Shown one piece after another: positions 35,988 to 43,811 of a stretch of DNA of 64,000 bases. Under the pieces are notes generated by a model, which was not told the DNA's origin, searched no databases, and saw only the letters and a list, made by a program, of their open reading frames with translations. Source of the stretch: Flavobacterium frigidimaris (GTDB taxonomy: Bacteria > Bacteroidota > Bacteroidia > Flavobacteriales > Flavobacteriaceae); contig FQWG01000003.1 in NCBI GenBank assembly GCA_900129595.1, positions 365,690 to 429,689 on the forward strand, in the 5' to 3' direction. Position numbers and translations under genes: made by a program. Position 1 is the first letter of the stretch. Each line of letters starts with the position of its first letter.

Positions 35988-37979
35988 ATGAATTTTCAAG
36001 TATCCTCAGAGTATAGTCCAAAAGGTGATCAGCCGCAAGCGATCGAAAAACTTTCACAAGGTGTGATCGATGGCGAAAAATACCAGACATTATTAGGCGT
36101 TACCGGATCCGGAAAAACATTTACGGTAGCCAATGTTATTCAGGAAGTGCAAAGACCAACGATAGTATTGGCCCATAATAAAACTTTGGCAGCGCAATTA
36201 TATTCTGAATTCAAACAATTCTTTCCAAATAATGCGGTAGAATATTTCGTTTCTTACTATGATTATTACCAACCCGAAGCTTTTATGCCTGTAACAGGGG
36301 TTTTTATCGAAAAAGATTTATCTATTAACGAAGAGCTCGAAAAGATGCGTTTAAGCACCACTTCTTCCCTTCTTTCAGGACGTCGGGACGTTTTGGTTGT
36401 CGCTTCTGTTTCGTGTTTATATGGTATTGGGAATCCGGTTGAATTTAAGAAAAATGTAATTGAAATAAGCACAGATCAGGTTATTTCGAGGACTAAATTA
36501 CTTCACAGTCTGGTTCAGAGTTTATACGCCAGAACCGAGGCCGATTTTAATCCGGGAACTTTTAGAATTAAAGGCGATACAGTCGAAGTATATCCAAGTT
36601 ATGCCGATGATGCCTACAGAATTCACTTTTTTGGTGACGAAATCGAAGAAATAGAATCCTTTGATGTGAAGACTTCACAAGTGATCGAAAAATTCAAAAG
36701 ACTTACTATTTATCCCGCTAATATGTTTGTGACTTCTCCGGATGTACTGCAAGGTGCCATTTGGGAAATTCAGCAGGATTTGGTGAAACAAGTCGATTAT
36801 TTTAAAGAAATAGGAAAACACTTAGAAGCAAAACGTTTAGAAGAACGTACCAATTTCGACTTAGAAATGATTCGGGAATTAGGTTATTGCTCCGGAATCG
36901 AAAATTATTCAAGATACCTTGACGGAAGACAAGCCGGAACAAGACCGTTCTGTTTATTAGATTATTTCCCGAGTGATTATTTAATGATTGTAGACGAAAG
37001 TCACGTAACCGTTTCTCAGGTTCACGCCATGTACGGAGGCGACAGAAGCCGTAAAGAGAATCTGGTAGAATACGGTTTTCGTTTACCTGCTGCAATGGAC
37101 AACAGACCTTTGAAATTTGAAGAGTTTGAGGCCATACAAAATCAGGTAATTTACGTATCTGCAACACCGGCAGATTACGAATTACAAAAAACAGATGGTG
37201 TTTATGTAGAACAAATTATTCGCCCAACCGGACTATTAGATCCTGTCATCGAAGTAAGACCAAGTTTGAATCAAATCGATGATCTGATCGAAGAAATTCA
37301 GGTACGCTGCGAATTAGACGAAAGAGTTTTAGTGACTACGCTGACGAAAAGAATGGCCGAAGAACTGGCCAAATACTTAACCAAAGTAAACATTCGTTGT
37401 CGTTATATACATTCTGAAGTAGATACGCTGGAACGTATCGAAATTATGCAGGATTTACGAAAAGGTATTTTTGATGTTTTGATTGGAGTGAACTTACTTC
37501 GTGAAGGCCTTGATTTACCGGAGGTTTCACTGGTTGCGATTTTAGATGCTGATAAAGAAGGTTTTCTTCGTAATCACAGATCTTTAACACAAACTATTGG
37601 CCGTGCGGCAAGAAACCTGAATGGAAAAGCAATTTTGTACGCGGATAAAGTTACGGCAAGTATGCAGAGAACCATAGACGAAACAGAATATCGTAGAACC
37701 AAACAGATCAATTATAATACAGAGCACGGCATTACGCCACAGGCTTTGAATAAAAAGATTGATAGCGCCTTTACCAAAAATCCTTTGGTAGAATACGAAT
37801 TGGGTCATACATTATCTGTTGCTGCAGAACCGGAAACGGCGTATTTATCGAAAGCAGAATTAGAGAAAATGATCCGTGAAAAACGTAAATCAATGGAGAA
37901 AGCGGCCAAAGAATTAGACTTTTTACAAGCAGCGAAGTTGCGTGACGATATCAAAAAACTACAGGAACAATTGGCTTAA
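35988..37979 (+). CDS. uvrB: UvrABC system protein B
   Basis: UvrB is the damage-verifying helicase-like subunit of nucleotide excision repair. The 663-residue length is standard. Walker A LLGVTGSGKTFTVANV is at the N-terminus, with the beta-hairpin SYYDYYQPEAFMPVTG, DEAD-like IVDESHVTVSQVHAMYGGD, helicase motifs VLVTTLTKRMAEELA and GVNLLREGLDLPEVSLVAI with QTIGRAARN. The C-terminal UVR motif, which contacts UvrC, reads AAKELDFLQAAKLRDDIK. It has a 4-base convergent overlap with the TerB-like gene. Confidence 0.98.
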   Translation: MNFQVSSEYSPKGDQPQAIEKLSQGVIDGEKYQTLLGVTGSGKTFTVANVIQEVQRPTIVLAHNKTLAAQLYSEFKQFFPNNAVEYFVSYYDYYQPEAFMPVTGVFIEKDLSINEELEKMRLSTTSSLLSGRRDVLVVASVSCLYGIGNPVEFKKNVIEISTDQVISRTKLLHSLVQSLYARTEADFNPGTFRIKGDTVEVYPSYADDAYRIHFFGDEIEEIESFDVKTSQVIEKFKRLTIYPANMFVTSPDVLQGAIWEIQQDLVKQVDYFKEIGKHLEAKRLEERTNFDLEMIRELGYCSGIENYSRYLDGRQAGTRPFCLLDYFPSDYLMIVDESHVTVSQVHAMYGGDRSRKENLVEYGFRLPAAMDNRPLKFEEFEAIQNQVIYVSATPADYELQKTDGVYVEQIIRPTGLLDPVIEVRPSLNQIDDLIEEIQVRCELDERVLVTTLTKRMAEELAKYLTKVNIRCRYIHSEVDTLERIEIMQDLRKGIFDVLIGVNLLREGLDLPEVSLVAILDADKEGFLRNHRSLTQTIGRAARNLNGKAILYADKVTASMQRTIDETEYRRTKQINYNTEHGITPQALNKKIDSAFTKNPLVEYELGHTLSVAAEPETAYLSKAELEKMIREKRKSMEKAAKELDFLQAAKLRDDIKKLQEQLA

Positions 37980-38377
37980 TTGTGTTGTTCCTGAAAGACC
38001 TTCAATAAAACATTAGGATCAATAATAGCATTTGGTGCGTTTTTCATTAAATCTAAAACGCGTTTGGTTGCATTGGGGTTCAACCCCATCTCTATTGCTA
38101 TTTGTTGTATGGCTTTCGCTTCTTTTTCATGCAAAATACCATCGCAATACATGATCAAAGCCAGTCTGTAAAATTGCTGAATTCTTTGAAACTCAGACTT
38201 TATAATCTGAATAGAATGTTCCTGATGAAATAAATCATTAAAAACAGCTAAATCAATATTCAATTCCTGAGCGACCAGCCACAAAAAATCATACTCTCTT
38301 CTATGCAATTGCCCATCAACGGTAGAAAAAGCAATCATTTCTAAAAGTAAACTTCTCTTTTCTGTTTCGGTATTCAT
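37976..38377 (-). CDS. TerB-like protein
   Basis: A 133-residue all-helical protein. Start MNTETEKRSLLLEMIAF at 38377 is preferred to an upstream ATG at 38425, which would extend into the 5' region shared with the divergent esterase. Two similar halves, each with acidic loop and helix (FSTVDGQLHRREYDFLWLV and MYCDGILHEKEAKAIQQIA), match the TerB fold, which binds calcium-like ions in tellurite-resistance proteins. The role is unknown. Its stop overlaps that of uvrB by four bases (37976-37979). Confidence 0.75.
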   Translation of the reverse strand: MNTETEKRSLLLEMIAFSTVDGQLHRREYDFLWLVAQELNIDLAVFNDLFHQEHSIQIIKSEFQRIQQFYRLALIMYCDGILHEKEAKAIQQIAIEMGLNPNATKRVLDLMKNAPNAIIDPNVLLKVFQEQHN

Positions 38378-38433
38378 CAATTTATTATTTTTAGCTAAAA
38401 TATTGTTTTTAAATCTAAAACGCAACTGAACTC

Positions 38434-39234
38434 ATGATTAGAAGACTCTTCTTTTTTGTATTGTTATGGATCACTTCTATTGCAAGTGCACAAAAAAGTA
38501 CTGCTTCAAAAAATGTATCTACTTTTACTCTTGAAGCACCTCAATTAAAAACCACTAAAAAAATCTGGATTTATCTTCCTGACGGTTATTCGGCTTCAGC
38601 CAAAAGATACAGCGTGATTTATATGCATGATGCTCAGAATTTATTCGATTCTAAAACCGCTTATTCCGGAGAATGGAATGTCGATGAAAAACTGGATAGT
38701 CTGAAAGCTCCCGTAATTGTGGTAGGAATCGAACACGGAAATGAAAAACGAACAGATGAATTAACACCATTTAAAAATGAAAAATATGGTGGCGGAAATG
38801 CCGATAATTATCTTGATTTTATTGTAAAAACATTAAAACCATATATCGACAACCATTACAGAACCAAACCAAAAGCTAAAAATACCATCATTATGGGAAG
38901 TTCGCTTGGCGGATTGCTGTCCTATTATACCATTCTAAAATATCCCGAAACATTTGGCAAAGCAGGCGTTTTTTCGCCTTCTTTCTGGTTTTCGAATGAC
39001 ATCTATACGCTGACAGAAAAAACCAAAAAAATCAAAACCAAAATTTACTTTTTATGCGGAGATAAAGAAAGCGATGATATGGTAAAAGACATGACCAAAA
39101 TGGAACGTTTATTAGACACTAAACGGTGTTATTGTTTGCATCTTACCAAATCTAAAATTGTAAAAGGCGGCGAACATAACGAGAAACTCTGGCGGGATGG
39201 TTTTGCAAAAGCAGTTCTTTGGCTGGGTTATTAA
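38434..39234 (+). CDS. Exported esterase (putative esterase D/Fes family)
   Basis: A 266-residue alpha/beta hydrolase with an N-terminal signal peptide (MIRRLFFFVLLWITSIASA). The esterase-family fold is clear from KKIWIYLPDGYSAS, YSVIYMHDAQNLFDS, VVGIEHGNEKRTDE, nucleophile elbow TIIMGSSLGGLLSYY and late acid/His residues in FLCGDKESDD and GGEHNEKLW. Members include siderophore or feruloyl esterases; the substrate cannot be assigned. It sits 26 bases upstream of the dipeptide epimerase in one transcription unit. Confidence 0.88.
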   Translation: MIRRLFFFVLLWITSIASAQKSTASKNVSTFTLEAPQLKTTKKIWIYLPDGYSASAKRYSVIYMHDAQNLFDSKTAYSGEWNVDEKLDSLKAPVIVVGIEHGNEKRTDELTPFKNEKYGGGNADNYLDFIVKTLKPYIDNHYRTKPKAKNTIIMGSSLGGLLSYYTILKYPETFGKAGVFSPSFWFSNDIYTLTEKTKKIKTKIYFLCGDKESDDMVKDMTKMERLLDTKRCYCLHLTKSKIVKGGEHNEKLWRDGFAKAVLWLGY

Positions 39235-39260
39235 AAAAATACATTTCAATTGAATATATT

Positions 39261-40271
39261 ATGGAACTTATTTTAAGAGAATACAATCTCAAATTAAAAC
39301 ATACTTTTACGATTTCCAGAGAATCTATTGATTTTCAGCCTTCACTTATTGTCGAACTCAAAAGTGAGGGTTTCTCGGGTTTTGGAGAAGCCACTTCGAA
39401 TCCGTATTACAAAACAACCGTTCCAATGATGATGCAGGATTTAGAAAAAATCAGAACCATTATTGAAAGGACAGAAAATGAAACTCCTGAAGTTTTCTGG
39501 GCCAAAATCTATCCGTATCTAAAAGACGATATGTTTGCTTTGTGCGCTTTAGACTTAGCTTATAATGATTTATATGCGCGCATGAAAGGCAAAAAACTAT
39601 ACGAATTATGGAACTATACGATCGAAAATAATCCGCTTACAGATTATACCATTGGGATTGCTTCTATAGAAAAAATGGTTTCGAAAATGCAGGAACTTCC
39701 GTGGCCTATTTATAAAATCAAACTAGGAACCAAAGAAGATATTGCGATTGTAAAGGAACTCAGAAAACATACTAATGCCATTTTTAGAATTGATGCCAAT
39801 TGCGGTTGGGGTGTTGAGGAAACAATAAACAATGCCATTGAACTAAAAAAACTTGGCGTCGAATTTCTGGAACAGCCAATGAAAGCAGATAATTGGGAAG
39901 CCCACAAGGAAGTTTTTAAACATTCGGTTTTACCTGTAATTGCAGATGAAAGCTGTATTATCGAAGAAGATGTTGCCAAATGTTTCAACCATTTTCATGG
40001 TGTAAATGTAAAGCTGGTCAAATGCGGCGGATTAACTCCAGGCAAACGCATGATTGAAGAAGCAAAAACATTGGGATTAAAAACCATGGTGGGCTGTATG
40101 ACCGAATCGACTGTGGGAATTTCTGCCATTGCCCATTTATTGCCTCAATTGGATTATGTTGATATGGATGGAGCATTACTTTTAGCCGAAGATATTGCAA
40201 CGGGCGTAACGATAAAAAATGGTGTAATTCATTATTCTGAGCTTAACGGAACCGGAGTTACCTTAATTTAA
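39261..40271 (+). CDS. Dipeptide epimerase (enolase superfamily, L-Ala-D/L-Glu type)
   Basis: A 336-residue enolase-superfamily enzyme. The start MELILREYNLKLKHTFTISR at 39261 removes 14 spurious residues. Active-site Lys pair is in YKIKLGTKED, metal ligands in FRIDANCGW, EFLEQP and VIADESCI, second acid/base Lys in NVKLVKCGGLTPG, and the substrate loop is GCMTESTVGISA. These match Ala-Glu epimerases that work in murein peptide recycling. The next gene, an AONS-like PLP enzyme, follows after five bases, so they are co-transcribed with the upstream esterase. Confidence 0.9.
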   Translation: MELILREYNLKLKHTFTISRESIDFQPSLIVELKSEGFSGFGEATSNPYYKTTVPMMMQDLEKIRTIIERTENETPEVFWAKIYPYLKDDMFALCALDLAYNDLYARMKGKKLYELWNYTIENNPLTDYTIGIASIEKMVSKMQELPWPIYKIKLGTKEDIAIVKELRKHTNAIFRIDANCGWGVEETINNAIELKKLGVEFLEQPMKADNWEAHKEVFKHSVLPVIADESCIIEEDVAKCFNHFHGVNVKLVKCGGLTPGKRMIEEAKTLGLKTMVGCMTESTVGISAIAHLLPQLDYVDMDGALLLAEDIATGVTIKNGVIHYSELNGTGVTLI

Positions 40272-40276
40272 ATCTT

Positions 40277-41308
40277 ATGAATGTCAATCAGTTTCCGGAC
40301 AGAATTATCGAAATCGACAAAGAACAATACTTGTATTTTGGCGGAACGGCTTATTTGGGATTGCCAACAAATAATGATTTTCAGGAAGTGGTAATCCAAA
40401 ACATACGAAAATGGGGAACGACATACGGAAGTTCCAGAAGTGCCAATATCAAACTAACGGCTTATGAAAATGGTGAGACTTTTTTAGCCAAACATATAAA
40501 GGCAGAAAGCGCCGTTACGGTTTCGTCCGGAATGCTCGCCGGAAAATTAGTTATTGATGTATTGAATAAAAATACAGATGGATTTTTCCATTTTTCACAC
40601 ATTCATACAGCCATCAAAACCAATAGTTTACCGGTTTTTATAAACGATAAAATAAATCCCAAATTACTGGATCCTCAACCCGAAAGAATTACAATTCTCG
40701 CTGATGGTGTTCCGTCTTTTCAAACCCGTGCAATTGATTTATCAGTTTTAGCAGCAATTCCAGATCATAAAGAGATTACTTTGGTTATCGATGAATCGCA
40801 TTCGTTTGGAATTTTAGGCGAAAATGGCTGTGGAATTTATTCTGAAATCGATCTTCCGGTGAAACGAAAAATCATGATTTCGTCTTTAGGAAAAGCTTTT
40901 GGTTTAAACGGCGGCGTAATTGCAAGTGATACTTCTTTTATCAATCAAATAAAAGAACAGGATATTTTTATTTCTGCTGCAGGAATGAATCCTGCTTTTG
41001 TTCAGACTTTAGCTGATGCAGCTGCTCTTTATAAAAGTCAACATCAAAAATTATTAGAAAATCTGAATTATATTGATCGAAAGTTAATCAAAAATCATAC
41101 GATCAAATTTGACAAAACTTATCCCTTAATTTATTTAAAAAATGATAACCTGATTGATGTATTAAAAGCCAATAAAATCATTATTGCCAATTTTAAATAT
41201 CAGGAAAATGCGAATAATCTAAACAGAATTGTAGTTACAGCTAATCATCTTTCTGAAGATTTAGACAAATTAATAAGCATTATAAACGAATATAATTCCA
41301 TAAATTAA
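40277..41308 (+). CDS. AONS-like PLP-dependent enzyme (class II aminotransferase fold)
   Basis: A 343-residue fold-type I PLP protein related to 8-amino-7-oxononanoate synthase and 2-amino-3-ketobutyrate CoA ligase, but shorter than the typical 380-400 residues. Motifs are YLYFGGTAYLGLP, TYGSSRSANIKLTAYE, SGMLAGKLVIDVL, LVIDESHSFGILGENGCG and PLP Lys in KIMISSLGKAFGLNGG. It follows a dipeptide epimerase by five bases, so a role in cell-wall or amino-acid salvage is possible. It may not be biotin-related; the acyl substrate is unknown. Confidence 0.85.
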   Translation: MNVNQFPDRIIEIDKEQYLYFGGTAYLGLPTNNDFQEVVIQNIRKWGTTYGSSRSANIKLTAYENGETFLAKHIKAESAVTVSSGMLAGKLVIDVLNKNTDGFFHFSHIHTAIKTNSLPVFINDKINPKLLDPQPERITILADGVPSFQTRAIDLSVLAAIPDHKEITLVIDESHSFGILGENGCGIYSEIDLPVKRKIMISSLGKAFGLNGGVIASDTSFINQIKEQDIFISAAGMNPAFVQTLADAAALYKSQHQKLLENLNYIDRKLIKNHTIKFDKTYPLIYLKNDNLIDVLKANKIIIANFKYQENANNLNRIVVTANHLSEDLDKLISIINEYNSIN

Positions 41309-41321
41309 AATAAAAAAATTA

Positions 41322-41385
41322 GCCACGAATTCACGAATTAAATTTTAAAATTGATGCGATTAATAACAATTCGTGAATTCCTGGC
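41322..41385. repeat. Inverted repeat of the GCCACGAATTCACGAATT family
   Basis: GCCACGAATTCACGAATT (41322-41339) pairs with AATTCGTGAATTCCTGGC (41368-41385) with one mismatch. It follows the AONS-like gene as the copy at 35771 follows the hydrolase. Confidence 0.8.
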
Positions 41386-41449
41386 GAAAAAACAGTAAAA
41401 GCACTTCTAGTTCTTAAACTAAAATTGTAATCAAATTAGTTTTAAAACG

Positions 41450-41457
41450 TACCTTTG
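41450..41457 (+). promoter_or_regulatory. -7 promoter element of the DUF1456 gene
   Basis: TACCTTTG followed by TAAA, about 75 bases upstream of the ATG. Confidence 0.5.
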
Positions 41458-41531
41458 TAAAAAATAAATGCATAGTTTGTTGTTCAGGCAAAGATTGCGA
41501 GAACTTGAAACTTGAAACAAAAAAACAAAAA

Positions 41532-41996
41532 ATGACGAACAACGATATCCTAAAAAAACTTCGCGTGGCTTTGATGCTCCGTGACGACCAAATAGTTGAA
41601 ATTTTAGAATTAGTAGATTTTAGAATTACAAAATCTGAATTGGGTGCTTTTTTTAGAGCCGAGGATCATGAAAACTACATGGAATGTGGTGACCAGGTTT
41701 TGCGTAATTTCTTAAACGGATTGGTAATTCATTTAAGAGGAACGAAAGAAAACCCGAAAAACCCAAATGATGTTTTAGCAAAACATAAAGCGGAAATTCC
41801 AAAGAAAGACACTACCAAAGAAAGACCTGAATTTAAAGCCAGTGCAAAAGATGCTGAAAAAGGAAGAGGCGATAAAGCTCCTTCTAAATCAGGACCTGCC
41901 GCTAAAAAACCTTTCAAGAAAAACAACACTAAGTCTGCTCCTAAAGTACAGGTAGTAGAAAAAGTAGTGTACAAAAACGGGAAAAATAAGAAATAA
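41532..41996 (+). CDS. DUF1456 (YehS-like) protein
   Basis: A 154-residue protein, start MTNNDILKKLRVALML at 41532; nine upstream residues of the longest ORF are low-complexity Lys/Gln and are excluded. Two DUF1456 repeats are present: LKKLRVALMLRDDQIVEIL with VDFRITKSELGAFFR, and a second shorter one ending FLNGLVIHLRG. The C-terminal 65 residues are disordered, Lys/Ala/Pro-rich and basic, perhaps for RNA binding. The function of YehS proteins is unknown. Confidence 0.85.
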   Translation: MTNNDILKKLRVALMLRDDQIVEILELVDFRITKSELGAFFRAEDHENYMECGDQVLRNFLNGLVIHLRGTKENPKNPNDVLAKHKAEIPKKDTTKERPEFKASAKDAEKGRGDKAPSKSGPAAKKPFKKNNTKSAPKVQVVEKVVYKNGKNKK

Positions 41997-42026
41997 GCTT
42001 TTTAACCGCAAAGAGCGGTAAGAATT

Positions 42027-42075
42027 ACGCAAAGTTCGCAAAGCTTTATCAAATATAGCTTTGCGAACTTTGCGT
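42027..42075. repeat. 19-bp perfect inverted repeat (ACGCAAAGTTCGCAAAGCT)
   Basis: Arms at 42027-42045 and 42057-42075 with an 11-base loop. The same words occur at 10728-10745 and 48390-48445. It could form a very stable hairpin at the 3' end of the DUF1456 mRNA. The adjacent 42076-42149 stretch also has a short CCGATAGC/GCTATCGG palindrome. Confidence 0.8.
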
Positions 42076-42149
42076 TTATATAGATTCTATAATTAAAAAT
42101 CCTTGCTTCCGATAGCTATCGGAATTCCGGTTAAATTATTGCTCCAAAA

Positions 42150-42178
42150 AAAATCCCTCCGATGATCGAAGGGATTTT
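42150..42178 (-). terminator. Terminator between DUF1456 and sucC
   Basis: AAAATCCCT (42150-42158) pairs with AGGGATTTT (42170-42178) with inner CGA/TCG. The minus strand, which ends sucC, has seven or eight Ts after it; the plus strand has fewer. Confidence 0.75.
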
Positions 42179-42202
42179 CTATATAATTGATTTCTTATTT
42201 GA

Positions 42203-43396
42203 TTAAGAAAGTGCAGCTTTAACCTGGTCAGCAGCTTCCTGAAACTGAACAGCTGATAAGATTGGCATACCTGAATTGTCAATTAATTCTTTTGCAATTT
42301 CAGCATTTGTTCCTTGCAAACGAACGATGATTGGCACTTTAATAGCATCACCCATATTTCTGTAAGCGTCAACAACTCCTTGCGCCACACGGTCACAACG
42401 AACGATTCCACCAAAAATATTGATCAAAATAGCTTTTACATTAGGATCTTTTAAGATAATTCTAAAAGCAGTTTCAACACGTTTTGCATCAGCAGTTCCA
42501 CCAACGTCTAAGAAGTTAGCAGGCTCAAATCCAGCGTATTTAATTAAATCCATAGTTGCCATTGCAAGACCTGCTCCGTTTACCATACATCCTACAGTAC
42601 CGTCAAGATCTACATAGTTCAAACCTACTTCTTTAGCTTCAACTTCGATTGGATTCTCCTCACGGATGTCTCTCATCTCAGCATATTTTGGTTGTCTGTA
42701 TAAAGCATTATCATCGATATTTACTTTAGCATCTACAGCCATAATTTTATTATCTGAAGTTTTCAAAACCGGGTTGATTTCAAACATAGAAGCATCAGAA
42801 CCAATGTAAGCATTGTATAATGCATCGATAAATTTCACCATTTCTTTGAAAGCATTTCCAGAAAGACCTAAGTTAAAGGCAATTCTTCTTGCCTGAAAAC
42901 CTTGTAATCCAACAGAAGGATCAACTTCTTCAGTAAAAATTAAATGAGGAGTGTGCTCAGCAACTTCTTCAATATCCATTCCACCTTCAGTAGAATACAT
43001 AATCATGTTACGACCAGTAGCTCTATTCAATAAAACAGAAACATAAAATTCAGAAGTTTCACTTTCACCAGGATAGTAAACATCTTCTGCAACTAATATT
43101 TTGTTTACTTTTTTACCTTCTGCAGAAGTCTGAGGTGTAATCAATTGCATTCCGATGATTTGTCCAGCAATTTCTTCCACTTGTTGCAAGTTTTTTGCTA
43201 ACTTAACTCCACCACCTTTTCCACGACCACCTGCGTGAATTTGTGCTTTTATTACGTGCCATCCTGTACCAGTCTCGGCAGTTAATTGTTTTGCAGCAGC
43301 CACAGCTTCGACTGCATTGTTAGCCACAATTCCGCGTTGAATGCGTACTCCGTAACTTGCTAAAATTTCTTTTCCTTGATATTCGTGTATGTTCAT
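42203..43396 (-). CDS. sucC: Succinyl-CoA synthetase beta subunit (ADP-forming)
   Basis: The beta subunit of succinate-CoA ligase, 397 residues, forming with SucD the citric-acid-cycle enzyme that makes ATP or GTP. The start MNIHEYQGKEILASYGV at 43396 is the universal beginning; the ORF's 20-residue extension is excluded. ATP-grasp motifs follow: KAQIHAGGRGKGGGVKLA, LVAEDVYYPGES, FEINPVLKTSD and the C-terminal CoA-ligase module NFLDVGGTADAKRVETAF and ILINIFGGIVRCDRVAQG. SucD is not adjacent. Confidence 0.97.
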   Translation of the reverse strand: MNIHEYQGKEILASYGVRIQRGIVANNAVEAVAAAKQLTAETGTGWHVIKAQIHAGGRGKGGGVKLAKNLQQVEEIAGQIIGMQLITPQTSAEGKKVNKILVAEDVYYPGESETSEFYVSVLLNRATGRNMIMYSTEGGMDIEEVAEHTPHLIFTEEVDPSVGLQGFQARRIAFNLGLSGNAFKEMVKFIDALYNAYIGSDASMFEINPVLKTSDNKIMAVDAKVNIDDNALYRQPKYAEMRDIREENPIEVEAKEVGLNYVDLDGTVGCMVNGAGLAMATMDLIKYAGFEPANFLDVGGTADAKRVETAFRIILKDPNVKAILINIFGGIVRCDRVAQGVVDAYRNMGDAIKVPIIVRLQGTNAEIAKELIDNSGMPILSAVQFQEAADQVKAALS

Positions 43397-43444
43397 AATA
43401 TAGAATTTGTCTGGTTCTGAATTTATTTCAGAATAAAAGTGCGA

Positions 43445-43452
43445 CAAAAGTA
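43445..43452 (-). promoter_or_regulatory. -7 promoter element of sucC
   Basis: Minus-strand TACTTTTG, 48 bases before the sucC ATG; a TTTA near-match sits at the -33 distance. Confidence 0.5.
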
Positions 43453-43544
43453 GCAAAATTCAACTTAATAGTAAAATCTTTTTCAATTAAAAAACATATG
43501 AGATATTTACAAAACGTTTATTCTTTTTCAATGCGAAGAAATAG

Positions 43545-43663
43545 TTAACAAAACAATTTGTTAATATTAACGGAAAACCACTAAAACGTTTGATATTTAA
43601 CAAATACATTACTGTAATTATTAGGCTTACGGCGATTTTTCTTAATATATTTTAACGGCCGTT
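43545..43663. promoter_or_regulatory. Palindromes in the sucC-gltB spacer
   Basis: TTAACAAA (43545-43552) and TTTGTTAA (43557-43564) form an inverted repeat with a four-base gap, and AACGGCCGTT (43654-43663) is a perfect palindrome. They are 120-250 bases upstream of the gltB promoter. They are possible operators, but no regulator is identified. Confidence 0.3.
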
Positions 43664-43786
43664 GTCATTTTATCAATTCGCAATGGTTAATATAATATTA
43701 TTATCAATTAAGAAGCGTTTTTCTAGTATTACAATAAAAATGTAAGTCAAATTACAATTCCAATACATTATATTTAACGAAATCTT

Positions 43787-43794
43787 TATTTTTG
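43787..43794 (+). promoter_or_regulatory. -7 promoter element of gltB
   Basis: TATTTTTG, 17 bases before the ATG, fits TAnnTTTG. Confidence 0.55.
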
Positions 43795-43811
43795 TAGAAA
43801 AAATATCAAGA

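Noticed and set aside
43457..43811. A hidden gene in the sucC-gltB spacer
   Set aside because: All frames are broken by stops within 40 codons; only promoter elements and short palindromes were seen.
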